Counted from the stretch's first letter, positions 27,970 to 36,725 are shown. The stretch is 43,167 bases of DNA from Anaerostipes butyraticus (GCF_016586355.1 NZ_BLYI01000042.1:1-43167), one strand, 5' to 3'. Numbers and translations: made by a program. The notes: generated from the letters alone by a model not told the origin.

Positions 27970-28431
27970 TTATTCATCTTCATCCTCGTCATCACTCTGA
28001 AGAAATCTTTCTACATCAACCCGGAAAATTCCGTTTTTCCCATTTTCCACAGTATCCAGACTGAATTCCTTTCCGTTCTTTTTTTCTCTGGCAATTACTG
28101 CATTTAGAAGCATCGGCAGATTCATTCCACCGACAACTTCCAGCGGTCGTTCCCTTTCCTGTACATACCGCATAACCTGGTTACATGGCGTTCCGCCAAA
28201 CAAATCTACCAGAATCAGGGTTCCTTCAGGAAAAGCATCGATGGTTTCCTCAAAAGTTTCCCGATATTGATCTGCATCATCCCCTTCTTCAAAAGAAAAA
28301 GCCGCCAGATTCTCAGCATCTCCAAAAAGCATTCTTGCCGTATCCAGAAGCGATACCGCAAACGGGCCGTGACTCAGCAATATGATCCCCGGCAGATTTT
28401 CATTCACTGTTTCTGGTTTGTAATACTTCAC
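27970..28431 (-). CDS. PTS mannose-family EIIA component
   Basis: A 153-residue EIIA. The phosphorylatable histidine is His21 in LLSHGPFAVSLLDTA; LILVDLFGGTPCNQ and VGGMNLPMLLNAV follow as in the family. About 12 residues precede the usual N-terminus. The C-terminus is an acidic run (SDDEDEDE), echoing the acidic linker of the partner permease. The start appears to be GTG (28429-28431), with AGAGG four bases upstream. It is the first gene of the operon. Confidence 0.87.
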   Translation of the reverse strand: MKYYKPETVNENLPGIILLSHGPFAVSLLDTARMLFGDAENLAAFSFEEGDDADQYRETFEETIDAFPEGTLILVDLFGGTPCNQVMRYVQERERPLEVVGGMNLPMLLNAVIAREKKNGKEFSLDTVENGKNGIFRVDVERFLQSDDEDEDE

Positions 28432-28474
28432 TGTTCCTCTTCCTTTCTTTATTTGCTTTGTTTGTTCATAATTC

Positions 28475-28564
28475 CATTATAGTGTGCGTTTGTTCTTTAT
28501 GGTTTTATTATAGTTTTCCTCTACTAATCTGTCAATAGAAAATGCACACTTTTTCACTATAATG
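28475..28564. promoter_or_regulatory. paired operator candidates around the second PTS promoter
   Basis: CATTATAGTG (28475-28484) and CACTATAATG (28555-28564) are perfect 10-bp inverted copies, 80 bp apart, lying downstream and upstream of the promoter. Both sit beside GTTC/GAAC and GTGTGC/GCACAC words, and GAACAAAC occurs twice in the leader. SorC-family proteins are oligomers that often use two sites, so looping by the neighbouring SorC regulator is plausible. Confidence 0.5.
28507..28535 (-). promoter_or_regulatory. promoter of the second PTS operon
   Basis: On the minus strand TTGACA (28530-28535), a 17-bp spacer and TATAAT (28507-28512): a perfect sigma-A consensus, about 75 bp before the EIIA start. 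Confidence 0.88.
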
Positions 28565-28580
28565 TTCTTTTTTATCTTTT

Positions 28581-28673
28581 TTAATCTAACATTGCTTTTC
28601 CTTCTCCACAGCACTCTTCAAAATCCACCGGTACCATCGGCTCACCGCCAGAAATCATAATCCCTCCGCACAT
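28581..28673 (-). CDS. possible small cysteine-containing peptide, 30 aa
   Basis: A 30-codon frame begins MCGGIMISGGEPMV and ends EECCGEGKAMLD, with three cysteines. GGAGGAGGAG lies 12 bases before the ATG, a strong but rather distant site. It lies upstream of the second PTS promoter and divergent from pgi. I recognise no family. Coding is suggested by the ribosome binding site and composition only. Confidence 0.3.
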   Translation of the reverse strand: MCGGIMISGGEPMVPVDFEECCGEGKAMLD

Positions 28674-28756
28674 ATTTTTTCTGTTCTCCTCCTCCGTATT
28701 TTTGTGAATCTTTTGGCAAATTTATGCTAAATTTCTAGACCCAGGAATGTATTCCA

Positions 28757-28785
28757 TTGAAATGGCACAATTTTTTTAGTATAAT
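28757..28785 (+). promoter_or_regulatory. pgi promoter
   Basis: TTGAAA (28757-28762) and TATAAT (28780-28785), spacer 17 bp, about 80 bp before the pgi start. Confidence 0.8.
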
Positions 28786-28873
28786 TGAGATAAATTAGGT
28801 TTTGCAGAACAACATTTGTATTTGCATGTGTGACATCTAATTAATCAATGCCCATATTAAGGAGGAATTACTT

Positions 28874-30457
28874 ATGGCAACATGGAAGAATCTTGACACT
28901 TTGGCATCCTTTGATAAGCTTGCCGAATTAAAAGGCCGTGTAAACATTGTGGAAGCAATGTCCGGCGAGAACGGTGCCAAACGTGTGGCTGAGTACAACA
29001 CACCAATGGCTGCCGGACTCAATTACAACTACGCTGCAAAAGAAGTGGACGACACTGTTTTAGACGCTCTTGCTGATCTGGCAGAGGAACAGCAGCTGGT
29101 TGAAAAATATGAAGAATTATATAACGGTGCAATCATCAATACAGGAGAAGGCCGCCGTGTTCTTCATCACTTAGCAAGAAGACAGCAGGGCGATCCTGTT
29201 ATCGTTGACGGAGTGGACAAACGTAAATTCTATGTTTCTCAGCAGGAAAAAGCTGCTGAATTTGCAAAGAAAGTTCATGCTGGAGAGATTACAAACGCCG
29301 CTGGAGAAAAATTCACAACCGTTGTACAGATTGGTATCGGCGGAAGTGACTTAGGTCCTCGCGCTCTGTATATCGCTCTTGAGAACTGGGCAAAAGCAAA
29401 TGATACCTTTAAGATGGAAGCAAAATTCATCAGTAATGTCGATCCAGATGATGCTGCTGCCGTTCTTAACTCTATTGATGTATCCCGTTCTCTGTTCATC
29501 GTGGTTTCCAAATCCGGAACTACATTAGAGACACTTACAAACGAAGCCTTCGTAAAAGACGCTTTGGTAAAGGCTGGATTAGATCCAAAGAACCATATGC
29601 TTGCTGCTACAAGTGAGACTTCTCCTCTGGCTCAGGGTGATGACTATCTTGAATCCTTCTTCATGGATGACTTTATCGGAGGACGTTATTCTTCTTCTTC
29701 CGTTGTTGGCGGCGTTGTCCTTTCTCTTGCATTCGGACCGGATGTATACGCACGAATCCTCAACGGTGCTGCTGATGAAGATGAACTTGCCAAGAACAAA
29801 GATATCCGTAAGAACCCTGATATGTTAGATGCCCTGATCGGTGTTTACGAGCGCAACGTACAGGGATATCCTACAACTGCTGTTCTTCCATATTCACAGG
29901 CGCTGAACCGTTTCCCTGCACATTTACAGCAGTGTGACATGGAATCCAATGGTAAGAGCGTCAACCGTGATGGAGAACCTGTTAACTACGTAACAGGACC
30001 TATCATCTTCGGTGAGCCTGGTACAAACGGACAGCATTCTTTCTATCAGTTATTACATCAGGGAACCGACATCGTTCCATTACAGTTTGTTGGATACAGA
30101 AAGAATCAGTTAGGTGTAGACGTAGAAATCCAGGGAACAACAAGCCAGCAGAAACTCTGCGCTAACGTGGCTGCCCAGATCATTGCGTTTGCATGTGGTA
30201 AAGATGATGAGAATCCAAACAAGAGATTTGCAGGAGGACGTCCTTCCAGCATCATCATCGGAGACCAGGTAACACCTGAATCATTAGGTGCACTGCTTGC
30301 TCATTTTGAGAATAAGATCATGTTCCAGGGATTCCTGTGGAACGTAAACAGCTTTGACCAGGAAGGCGTACAGCTTGGTAAAGTCCTTGCAACACGCGTT
30401 CTTGCTCATGACACTGACGGAGCATTAAAAGCCTTCAGTGATCTGCTGGACATCTAA
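28874..30457 (+). CDS. pgi: glucose-6-phosphate isomerase (long form)
   Basis: A 527-residue phosphoglucose isomerase interconverting glucose-6-phosphate and fructose-6-phosphate. Seen: GIGGSDLGPRAL near 153, SKSGTTLETLTNEAF near 213, GRYSSSSVVGG near 269, the signature GEPGTNGQHSFYQLLHQG near 378, and the catalytic-lysine segment SFDQEGVQLGK near 490. At 527 residues it resembles the long E. coli/eukaryote-type enzyme rather than the roughly 450-residue form common in Bacillota. AAGGAGG precedes the ATG. Monocistronic, plus strand, against the prevailing direction. It links the imported sugar phosphates to glycolysis. Confidence 0.95.
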   Translation: MATWKNLDTLASFDKLAELKGRVNIVEAMSGENGAKRVAEYNTPMAAGLNYNYAAKEVDDTVLDALADLAEEQQLVEKYEELYNGAIINTGEGRRVLHHLARRQQGDPVIVDGVDKRKFYVSQQEKAAEFAKKVHAGEITNAAGEKFTTVVQIGIGGSDLGPRALYIALENWAKANDTFKMEAKFISNVDPDDAAAVLNSIDVSRSLFIVVSKSGTTLETLTNEAFVKDALVKAGLDPKNHMLAATSETSPLAQGDDYLESFFMDDFIGGRYSSSSVVGGVVLSLAFGPDVYARILNGAADEDELAKNKDIRKNPDMLDALIGVYERNVQGYPTTAVLPYSQALNRFPAHLQQCDMESNGKSVNRDGEPVNYVTGPIIFGEPGTNGQHSFYQLLHQGTDIVPLQFVGYRKNQLGVDVEIQGTTSQQKLCANVAAQIIAFACGKDDENPNKRFAGGRPSSIIIGDQVTPESLGALLAHFENKIMFQGFLWNVNSFDQEGVQLGKVLATRVLAHDTDGALKAFSDLLDI

Positions 30458-30485
30458 TCTGATATAAAAATAATATCTTATATAT

Positions 30486-30515
30486 AAAAGGCGCTGAATC
30501 CAATCAGCGCCTTTT
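30486..30515 (+). terminator. pgi terminator
   Basis: AAAAGGCGCTGA pairs perfectly with TCAGCGCCTTTT around a six-base loop. Confidence 0.9.
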
Positions 30516-30543
30516 GATATTATCGAAATATTTCTTTGTTGTC

Positions 30544-30572
30544 TTTACAATCATTTCAATTCATAATATAAT
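30544..30572 (+). promoter_or_regulatory. promoter of the small membrane protein gene
   Basis: TTTACA (30544-30549) and TATAAT (30567-30572) with a 17-bp spacer. Confidence 0.6.
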
Positions 30573-30620
30573 TCAAGTATAGTTATTACATATTTATTTT
30601 CTTTATAAGGAGGGGTAGTT

Positions 30621-30980
30621 ATGAAGAAAATCCTGATTCTTATTGGTCCTTTGTTTTCTTACGTCATTTGCCTCGTTACCGGTGGATTTCATCTGATCGT
30701 TCAGTTCAGTTCCACGGTCTCTGTGACTGCTTTCTTTTTTCTTCAATGCATCGGCTTTGTTCTGATCGGCATTATGATCCCCATAGTATCCAAAACCATT
30801 CTCCATGAAAAAAATAATGCTCTTACAAAAATTTTCTGTTGTACTGATATCCTTTTACCGCTGGCAGTCTGGTTCATTTGTCTGAAAACAGGCAATATTT
30901 TTGCTTTTGCCGGTTCCTTTACTCTCATTTATTTTATTTATCTTGGAATCATCGCCTACTCCTGTCTTGCCAGAGAATAA
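30621..30980 (+). CDS. small hypothetical membrane protein
   Basis: A 119-residue protein, very hydrophobic, with about four predicted membrane segments (near residues 4-24, 34-58, 70-88 and 92-114). A short charged loop (HEKNNALTK) lies in the middle, and the tail ends LARE. AAGGAGG lies about eight bases before the ATG. It has its own promoter and shares a terminator with the convergent hydrogenase gene. I do not recognise a family; no catalytic motif is seen. Confidence 0.7.
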   Translation: MKKILILIGPLFSYVICLVTGGFHLIVQFSSTVSVTAFFFLQCIGFVLIGIMIPIVSKTILHEKNNALTKIFCCTDILLPLAVWFICLKTGNIFAFAGSFTLIYFIYLGIIAYSCLARE

Positions 30981-31035
30981 GCTCTTTCCCAGACAAATTC
31001 CCTGCCCTTCATCGGTCCATCACTTACTTTTATAA

Positions 31036-31081
31036 AAAAAGAAAGAGAAGTTCCTTCGCACAAGGAATTTCTCTTTCTTTG
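31036..31081. terminator. bidirectional terminator between membrane protein and hydrogenase genes
   Basis: AAAGAAAGAGAAGTTCCTT pairs with AAGGAATTTCTCTTTCTTT around a five-base loop (one mismatch), with A/T runs on both sides, between two convergent genes. Confidence 0.85.
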
Positions 31082-31125
31082 ATTATTCAAAATAAAAAAT
31101 TTTAATGAATCTTTTATCTTCTGAT

Positions 31126-32574
31126 CTACGATCTGTGCATAGAGAATGCATCCATATCATAGTTCTTTAAGTTCTCGTGAATATCTCGTTTATCGGCCTC
31201 TGCAAGCATTGCGCTGCGGTTCTTTCTTGCAACATTTGGTTTCTGATTGCAGCTTGGTCCGTTCACGCATCCGCCTTCGCATGCCATACCTTCAATGAAG
31301 TCTTCTTTCAGTCTTCCGGCTTTCATAAACAGAAGCGCTTTTTTACATTCAGCAGCTCCATCAGCCCTGCATACGGTTGCGTTGATCTCATCTTCAGATT
31401 CTTTCAGACTTTCAAGAACGGCTGCTGTAACTCCTCCTGAACTTGCAAATTTCTTACCGTAAATGGAAGCTTCCTGGTAATTGTTTTCTTCCGGCTGCAG
31501 CTCAACGCCTTTTGCTTTCATGATTGCTTCGATTTCGCTGTAAGACAGTACAAAATCAGCATTTCCTTCTATACCATGTTCCACAGCCTCAGATTTCTTT
31601 GCGATACATGGCCCGATAAATACAGTGACCGCATCCGGATGCTGGGATTTGATCCATCTTGATACCGCGCACATTGGTGAAACCGTTGTGGAAACATTAT
31701 CCTTTAATTCCGGGAAATGTTTGTCGATCATATTAACGAAGGCCGGACAGCAGGATGTTGTCATCTTCTTTCCTTCCTTGTATGCCTCTGCCCACTCTTC
31801 TGCCTCGTAGGCAGCCGTCATGTCTCCTCCAAGTCCTACTTCGATAAAATCATCAAATCCTACTTCCTTCATGGCTTTCTTCCAGCTGTTCATCGTAATA
31901 TCTTTTCCGAACTGTCCCTCTGTCGCCGGCGCTGCCATTGCATAAACTTCCTTGTCGGATTTCAGCGCTTCAATTACATGAGTAATGAAAGATTTTGTTC
32001 CGATTGCTCCAAACGGGCAGCTGTGAATGCACTGTCCGCACCGGATACATTTATCCGGATCGATCACAGAAATTCCATCTTCATCATATGTAATCGCATC
32101 AACCGGACAGCTGAATTTACATGGTCTCTGCAGATGGGCAATGGCATTATATGGACAGGCCTTTGCACATTGTCCACACTCTTTACATTTTGCCGGATCA
32201 ATGTGAGAACGGTGACGTCCCGCCTCGATCGCACCAAATCTACATGAATTGATACATGCCTTTCCAAGACAGTTCTGACAGTTTTCTGTTACCGTATAGC
32301 TTGAAATCGGACAGTCTGCGCATGCTGAATAGATTACCTGCATGATATTTCCATTATCTTCTGCCTCGACTCCCTTTCCTTCTGCCAGACGTACTCTCTG
32401 ACGGATAATCTCTCGCTCCTTATAAATACAACAGCGGAAATTGGCTCTTGGACCAGGGATCAGCTTTTTTGCTATATCATCCCTCTTTTCCTCCAGCTCT
32501 CCCTCAAAAGCAAGCTTTGCCACTTCATAGAGTACCGCATGCTTTATCCCCAATAAGCTTTCATCTGCGTGCAT
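31126..32574 (-). CDS. [FeFe] hydrogenase-like iron-sulfur protein (group B type)
   Basis: A 482-residue soluble protein. The N-terminal half carries several 4Fe-4S motifs: NCQNCLGKACINSC near 97, KCKECGQCAKACPYN near 128, and KCIRCGQCIHSCPFGAI near 168. The C-terminal half has the H-cluster signatures TSCCPAF (L1), GPCIAKKSE (L2) and MACEGGCVNGP (L3), with the four cysteines that hold the cluster in place. L1 and L3 deviate slightly from the TSCCPxW and GCxxGGGQP consensus, as in group B enzymes. It probably handles H2/ferredoxin redox in fermentation; catalytic activity is inferred. AAGGAGG precedes the ATG. No maturase or partner subunit is adjacent. Confidence 0.85.
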   Translation of the reverse strand: MHADESLLGIKHAVLYEVAKLAFEGELEEKRDDIAKKLIPGPRANFRCCIYKEREIIRQRVRLAEGKGVEAEDNGNIMQVIYSACADCPISSYTVTENCQNCLGKACINSCRFGAIEAGRHRSHIDPAKCKECGQCAKACPYNAIAHLQRPCKFSCPVDAITYDEDGISVIDPDKCIRCGQCIHSCPFGAIGTKSFITHVIEALKSDKEVYAMAAPATEGQFGKDITMNSWKKAMKEVGFDDFIEVGLGGDMTAAYEAEEWAEAYKEGKKMTTSCCPAFVNMIDKHFPELKDNVSTTVSPMCAVSRWIKSQHPDAVTVFIGPCIAKKSEAVEHGIEGNADFVLSYSEIEAIMKAKGVELQPEENNYQEASIYGKKFASSGGVTAAVLESLKESEDEINATVCRADGAAECKKALLFMKAGRLKEDFIEGMACEGGCVNGPSCNQKPNVARKNRSAMLAEADKRDIHENLKNYDMDAFSMHRS

Positions 32575-32622
32575 CGTTTCTTCCTCCTTTTATTTTGTTA
32601 ATTTTTTAACATTATTACCCAC

Positions 32623-32641
32623 AAAAAATCCCTTTCAGGAT
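32623..32641 (-). terminator. weak terminator after the GntR-family gene
   Basis: On the minus strand ATCC, a short loop and GGAT are followed by TTTTTTG. The stem is short, so termination may be partial and some read-through into the hydrogenase gene is possible. Confidence 0.35.
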
Positions 32642-32650
32642 ATTCTGTTC

Positions 32651-33415
32651 TTACAGCATATTGGAATAACTGTCTCCTTCGCTGACATTGGTTCTGTTCT
32701 GCAGTGTCAGTTCAATCGACATGTTATATACATCACTTCTGCTGACAGAATATTCCAAAGGGCTTCCTGCCTCATCGCAGGTCAAAGTTTTTGCAACACA
32801 CACTGGATCTCCTTTTTGCAGTCCTAAATTAAAGGCTTCATATTCATCTGCATGTCTCGCGGTAATATGGCGTCTTGCCTTTGCAGGGATATGTCCGTAA
32901 TTGGACAATGTATTATGTAATGACCTCTCCGTAAAATCGTACTCGATCAATTCCGGACACAGAGAATATGGCACATAAGCATCCGCCAAAGACCACAGCT
33001 GATCATTGATAAAGCGCAGTCTCTCCAGATGAAAGATCTTCTCCCCTTCTTCGATTCCCAAAACACGCGCTGTTTCTTCTCCCGCCAGCTCAATCCGCTG
33101 AGCCAGGACTTTGCTTCGTGTATAATCCCCCCGCAGCTTTACCTGATTATAGAAAGCTATATTTGTGGAAATCTTCTGATTATGCCCCTCCTTATTTCCG
33201 ATATAGAAAGCTCCTTTGCCCGGAAATCTGGCAATACAGCCTTCTTCCTCCAAAACCTCCAGAGCTTTCCGTACCGTTGGTCTGCTTACCTTATAGATAT
33301 CACACAACTCACGCTCCCCAGGCAATGGAGAATAATATGGTTTCTCTTTATAATCATCTAAAATATGCTCCCGAAGGCGCATATACAACAGCTTTCTTTT
33401 CTTTGTCTCCGCCAT
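32651..33415 (-). CDS. GntR-family regulator with UTRA domain
   Basis: A 254-residue HutC/UTRA-type GntR regulator. The winged helix is at residues 1-75 (LPGERELCDIYKVSRPTVRK, ALEVLEEEGCIARFPGKG). The UTRA ligand-binding domain is at about 95-245 (KVLAQRIELAGEETARVLGI, YVPYSLCPELIEYDF, LEYSVSRSDVYNMSIEL). ATG 33413-33415 was chosen because AAAGGCGG lies seven bases upstream; a longer frame begins 15 codons earlier without a site. Last gene of the dehydrogenase-G1PDH-HAD operon, and the likely owner of the three operators at 36726-36805. UTRA domains usually sense sugar phosphates. Confidence 0.88.
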   Translation of the reverse strand: MAETKKRKLLYMRLREHILDDYKEKPYYSPLPGERELCDIYKVSRPTVRKALEVLEEEGCIARFPGKGAFYIGNKEGHNQKISTNIAFYNQVKLRGDYTRSKVLAQRIELAGEETARVLGIEEGEKIFHLERLRFINDQLWSLADAYVPYSLCPELIEYDFTERSLHNTLSNYGHIPAKARRHITARHADEYEAFNLGLQKGDPVCVAKTLTCDEAGSPLEYSVSRSDVYNMSIELTLQNRTNVSEGDSYSNML

Positions 33416-33561
33416 ATTGTTTCCGCCTTTTCTTTCCTTGAAATACGCCGGTATTCTCACTGCAACATGATGAGATATATCAGTTTATGTATTCATAAGG
33501 TAATCATATCATTTCCTTGTTTCTCTTTCAAGGTTTCTCTCCTGGTATTTTGTTCTAAATT

Positions 33562-34338
33562 TTATAATGGAATTTCACTTAAATCCCTGTATATAAAATC
33601 TGGTTTATTCGCACTTTTCTCCACATCCTCCATGGTGCTCTCTCCACTCAGCACCAGGATAGATGTGACGCTGCTTCCTTCCGCCACTGCAATATCTGTA
33701 TAAAGCCGATCTCCTACGACCGCAATCTCTTCCGGCTCACATCCTGTCCTCTCAATCATATATTCCAGTGTATGAACCGACGGTTTTCCAAAAAATTCAG
33801 GAAATCTTCCGGTAGAAGCCTCGATCATCTTGGCCATGGAACCGCAGTCCGGAATAAAATTGCCATTTCGTATTGGACAATTCCAATCCGGGTTCACCCC
33901 GTAATAAATACATCCATTTCTCACATAATGGCACGCTTTAGCCATTTTTTCATAAGTCAAAGTCATATCAAATCCCAGCAGCACAATGTCCGGATTCTCC
34001 TGTACCAGAGTCATTCCTGCCATTTGAAATTCCCGGATCAGTGAAGGCGTTCCTACAATATAAACAGACTGTCCCGGGTGGTATTTCTTCAGGTACTGAA
34101 TTGCCACATGGCTGGAAATCATCATCTGTGATGGCTGTATCTCGATTCCCATACCTTCAAGTTTATCGATATAATCCTGCTGGCTTTTTGAAGAATTATT
34201 GGTGAAAAAATAATATTTTCTTCCTGTTTCCTCTACCCGCTTTAAAAATCCTTTTGTAAAGCTGAATAATTCTCCTTCCAGATAAATAGTTCCGTCCATA
34301 TCCAGGACGAAACATTTGATCTGATCTATCTTCCCCAT
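33562..34338 (-). CDS. HAD-IIA (NagD-like) sugar phosphatase
   Basis: A 258-residue HAD-superfamily hydrolase of subfamily IIA. Motif I DMDGTIYL near the N-terminus supplies the two catalytic aspartates; motif II is TNNSSKS, motif III the lysine in FFGKPS, and motif IV VVGDRLYTDI. A C2 cap lies between II and III. Such enzymes dephosphorylate small sugar or polyol phosphates. ATG 34336-34338 has GGAG eight bases upstream and begins 11 bp after the stop of the upstream gene. With the glycerol-1-phosphate-dehydrogenase-like partner it would release a free polyol; this is inference. Confidence 0.88.
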   Translation of the reverse strand: MGKIDQIKCFVLDMDGTIYLEGELFSFTKGFLKRVEETGRKYYFFTNNSSKSQQDYIDKLEGMGIEIQPSQMMISSHVAIQYLKKYHPGQSVYIVGTPSLIREFQMAGMTLVQENPDIVLLGFDMTLTYEKMAKACHYVRNGCIYYGVNPDWNCPIRNGNFIPDCGSMAKMIEASTGRFPEFFGKPSVHTLEYMIERTGCEPEEIAVVGDRLYTDIAVAEGSSVTSILVLSGESTMEDVEKSANKPDFIYRDLSEIPL

Positions 34339-34349
34339 GAATCTCACTC

Positions 34350-35567
34350 CTATTCCTGATAATACTCATCTGTTATTTTCCTGGCAATACGCTCTATTCG
34401 ATTCTCCTTTACTGCCAGATCCAGAATGCTGAACCGGTCTCTGACGGTATTTCCTTCCAAAATTCCCCGATAGAACAGATCCTTATCCAAGCCTGCTTCC
34501 TGAGGCTTGATTGGAGCTCCCGCTTCTTTCATCAATGTCTTAATCTGATCGGCTGAAGGCGCCATTTCTTTCACAGATTCCGGAAACAGATCCTGCATCT
34601 CATCGAAGACTTCCGCAATCACAGGGGTTGCAATTCCTACTTTGATGCCATGCAGTTCCGGATTTTCACCTCTTGCAATCACTTTCATTTCCCAATAATG
34701 ACTCAGCATATGCTCTGCTCCGGATGCCGGACGGGAATTGCCTGCCAGTCCCATGGCCACGCCGGTCAGAGTTAAAGCCTCAATCAGATACCGAACTGCT
34801 TCTTCCTGTCTCTGCTCCAGTCCTTTTCGATGATCCACTACTTTCTGGATGGCTTTCTGTACCAATTTGACAATAGTTTCACAATAGTATTCTCCGGTTA
34901 ATTCATGAGACAGCCGCCAGTCCGCAAGACAGGTCAGTTTCCCGATAATATCTCCATATCCTGCAAGGATCATACGCATTGGCGCCTCTTTCATGACATC
35001 TGTATCCCCTACAATCGCATAAGCCAGAGTCGCCGTGTAGGAAATTTTACGTCCTCCATTCATCAGCGGAGCTCCGGAAGAAGCATATCCATCCATGGAA
35101 GGCGCTGTACATACAATGGTATATGGAATTTTCGTTCTGGAAGACATATATTTTGCCATATCATTTAATGTACCAGAACCAACCGCCACAATCATTCCCG
35201 TGCCTGCCTCCAGTTCCATGAACATTTTTCCAACTGCTTTTTCATCCGGAATCAAAATCTGATCTCCGGAATCAAGGACGGTACATTTTACCTGAAAATC
35301 TGCATCTTCAAGGACTTCTTTTACCTTCCTTCCTGCCGCCCTGTATGTATTCTGATCATACAGAATATAGATCTTCTCTTTTACATAATCTGATAAAATC
35401 TCCGGCAGACGGCTGATTACGCCCTGTCCCATCACAATTTTATCGATATCCAGAAAATGTTTTCTTCCACAGCTGCATTCAAATTCCACTTTCGCCATAT
35501 CGTTGATCTGCATATTTAATATTTCATCCATATTTATATCTCTGAGATATTCCTGCCAATATCTCAT
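34350..35567 (-). CDS. sn-glycerol-1-phosphate dehydrogenase-like protein (AraM/EgsA family)
   Basis: A 405-residue iron/nickel-type dehydrogenase related to AraM of Bacillus and archaeal G1PDH. Family motifs: VAVGSGTLNDMAKYMSSRT near 125-143 (NAD loop), APSMDGYASSGAPL near 152 (metal Asp) and GNSRPASGAEHMLSHYWE near 270 (metal His). AraM reduces dihydroxyacetone phosphate to glycerol-1-phosphate, but the neighbours suggest another sugar-phosphate ketone here. A cysteine pair near the N-terminus (FECSCGRKH) is an addition of unknown meaning. The start is ambiguous: ATG 35565-35567 sits only two bases after GGAGG, while a TTG eight codons upstream lacks a site. Confidence 0.85.
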   Translation of the reverse strand: MRYWQEYLRDINMDEILNMQINDMAKVEFECSCGRKHFLDIDKIVMGQGVISRLPEILSDYVKEKIYILYDQNTYRAAGRKVKEVLEDADFQVKCTVLDSGDQILIPDEKAVGKMFMELEAGTGMIVAVGSGTLNDMAKYMSSRTKIPYTIVCTAPSMDGYASSGAPLMNGGRKISYTATLAYAIVGDTDVMKEAPMRMILAGYGDIIGKLTCLADWRLSHELTGEYYCETIVKLVQKAIQKVVDHRKGLEQRQEEAVRYLIEALTLTGVAMGLAGNSRPASGAEHMLSHYWEMKVIARGENPELHGIKVGIATPVIAEVFDEMQDLFPESVKEMAPSADQIKTLMKEAGAPIKPQEAGLDKDLFYRGILEGNTVRDRFSILDLAVKENRIERIARKITDEYYQE

Positions 35568-35653
35568 TTCCTCCTTACAAAATTTTTCCAATACAGGATA
35601 TCTGATTTATACATAAAGCAGCAGCCAGCCCAATACGGTCTGACTGCTCGCTT

Positions 35654-36700
35654 TTAAAACTTAATTACAACACGGAATTTATCTCCCTTGATCGCCGATT
35701 CAAAAGCCTGCTTATATTCTTCTAATTCATAAACTTCGCTGACAAATGGTTTCACATCTATAATCCCCTGGGACAGCAGTCTGGTTGCCTTTGTAAAATC
35801 AACCGTATTCGAATTCGCTGTTCCCAGAAGCTTTGCAGCACTCTTATGAAGCCAGTCCGGACTGATAGAAATCGGTGTATCCGGATAAAAGGAGCTATAG
35901 AGCACCAGTCTTCCATTGTTGGCTACCGATTTTACCGCATCCTCCGCAACCGCCGAAATCGGCGTTGTGTCAAATACAACCTGCGCTTTGATACCGCCTG
36001 TGATTTCCTTTACCTTCTCTTCCAAATTCTCTTTTGCAGGATTCACAGCATAGGATGCTCCCAGTTCCAAAGCCAGTTTTGTTCTTTCTTCATTTGTGTC
36101 CGATACGATCACACATGCGCCTCTTCTTATGGACAAAAGTGTATGGAGCAGTCCCATAATGCCGCATCCAATGACAACCACCACATCTCCAAATTCAATC
36201 TGAGCTGTTTCCACACTGTGAAGCACACATGACAAAGGCTCTGTAATCGTTGCTTCTTCCGGCGAAACATTACTGATATGAAACAGATTATCCGGACTTA
36301 CCAGGAGATGAGAACTCATACCGCCCATTCCTTTTTCCGGAAGGCCTTCCTGCTGTTTGCTGTGGTCAAAATGCTCACAGTTCTGTTCATTTCCACTTTT
36401 ACACTGATAACAGTTTTTACATGGGAGAGTCACACCAACCGCAACAAAATCACCTTCGCTCCACTGCCGCCTGTCAACATTTTTCCCCATCTTAATGATC
36501 TTTCCTACCATCTCATGGCCCCCGATAAACGGATATTCCACTTTTTTCACACCTGTATAAACCCTTTGTTCCCATGTGCAGATTGCACATGCGTCTACTT
36601 TGACCAGAACTTTATTATCACTGACTTCTGGAATTGGATATTCTCGTAGTTCTATCTGTCGTTCGCCGGTAAATACCAGAGTTTTTGCCATTTTATCCAT
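35654..36700 (-). CDS. zinc-dependent medium-chain alcohol dehydrogenase
   Basis: A 348-residue zinc dehydrogenase, first gene of the minus-strand operon. Catalytic zinc region: CAICTWEQRVYTG (a divergent form of CGICGTD) and GGHEMVG near 64-70. Structural zinc cysteines: CKNCYQCKSGNEQNC near 99-113. Nucleotide motif: VIGCGIMG near 176-183, followed by VSDTNEERTKLALELGA. The acidic SDTNE favours NAD. It resembles sorbitol/threonine dehydrogenases. ATG 36698-36700 has GGAGG ten bases upstream; another ATG three codons on is possible. Substrate unknown. Confidence 0.85.
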   Translation of the reverse strand: MDKMAKTLVFTGERQIELREYPIPEVSDNKVLVKVDACAICTWEQRVYTGVKKVEYPFIGGHEMVGKIIKMGKNVDRRQWSEGDFVAVGVTLPCKNCYQCKSGNEQNCEHFDHSKQQEGLPEKGMGGMSSHLLVSPDNLFHISNVSPEEATITEPLSCVLHSVETAQIEFGDVVVVIGCGIMGLLHTLLSIRRGACVIVSDTNEERTKLALELGASYAVNPAKENLEEKVKEITGGIKAQVVFDTTPISAVAEDAVKSVANNGRLVLYSSFYPDTPISISPDWLHKSAAKLLGTANSNTVDFTKATRLLSQGIIDVKPFVSEVYELEEYKQAFESAIKGDKFRVVIKF

Positions 36701-36725
36701 AATAAGTTTACCTCCATCCTTTTTA

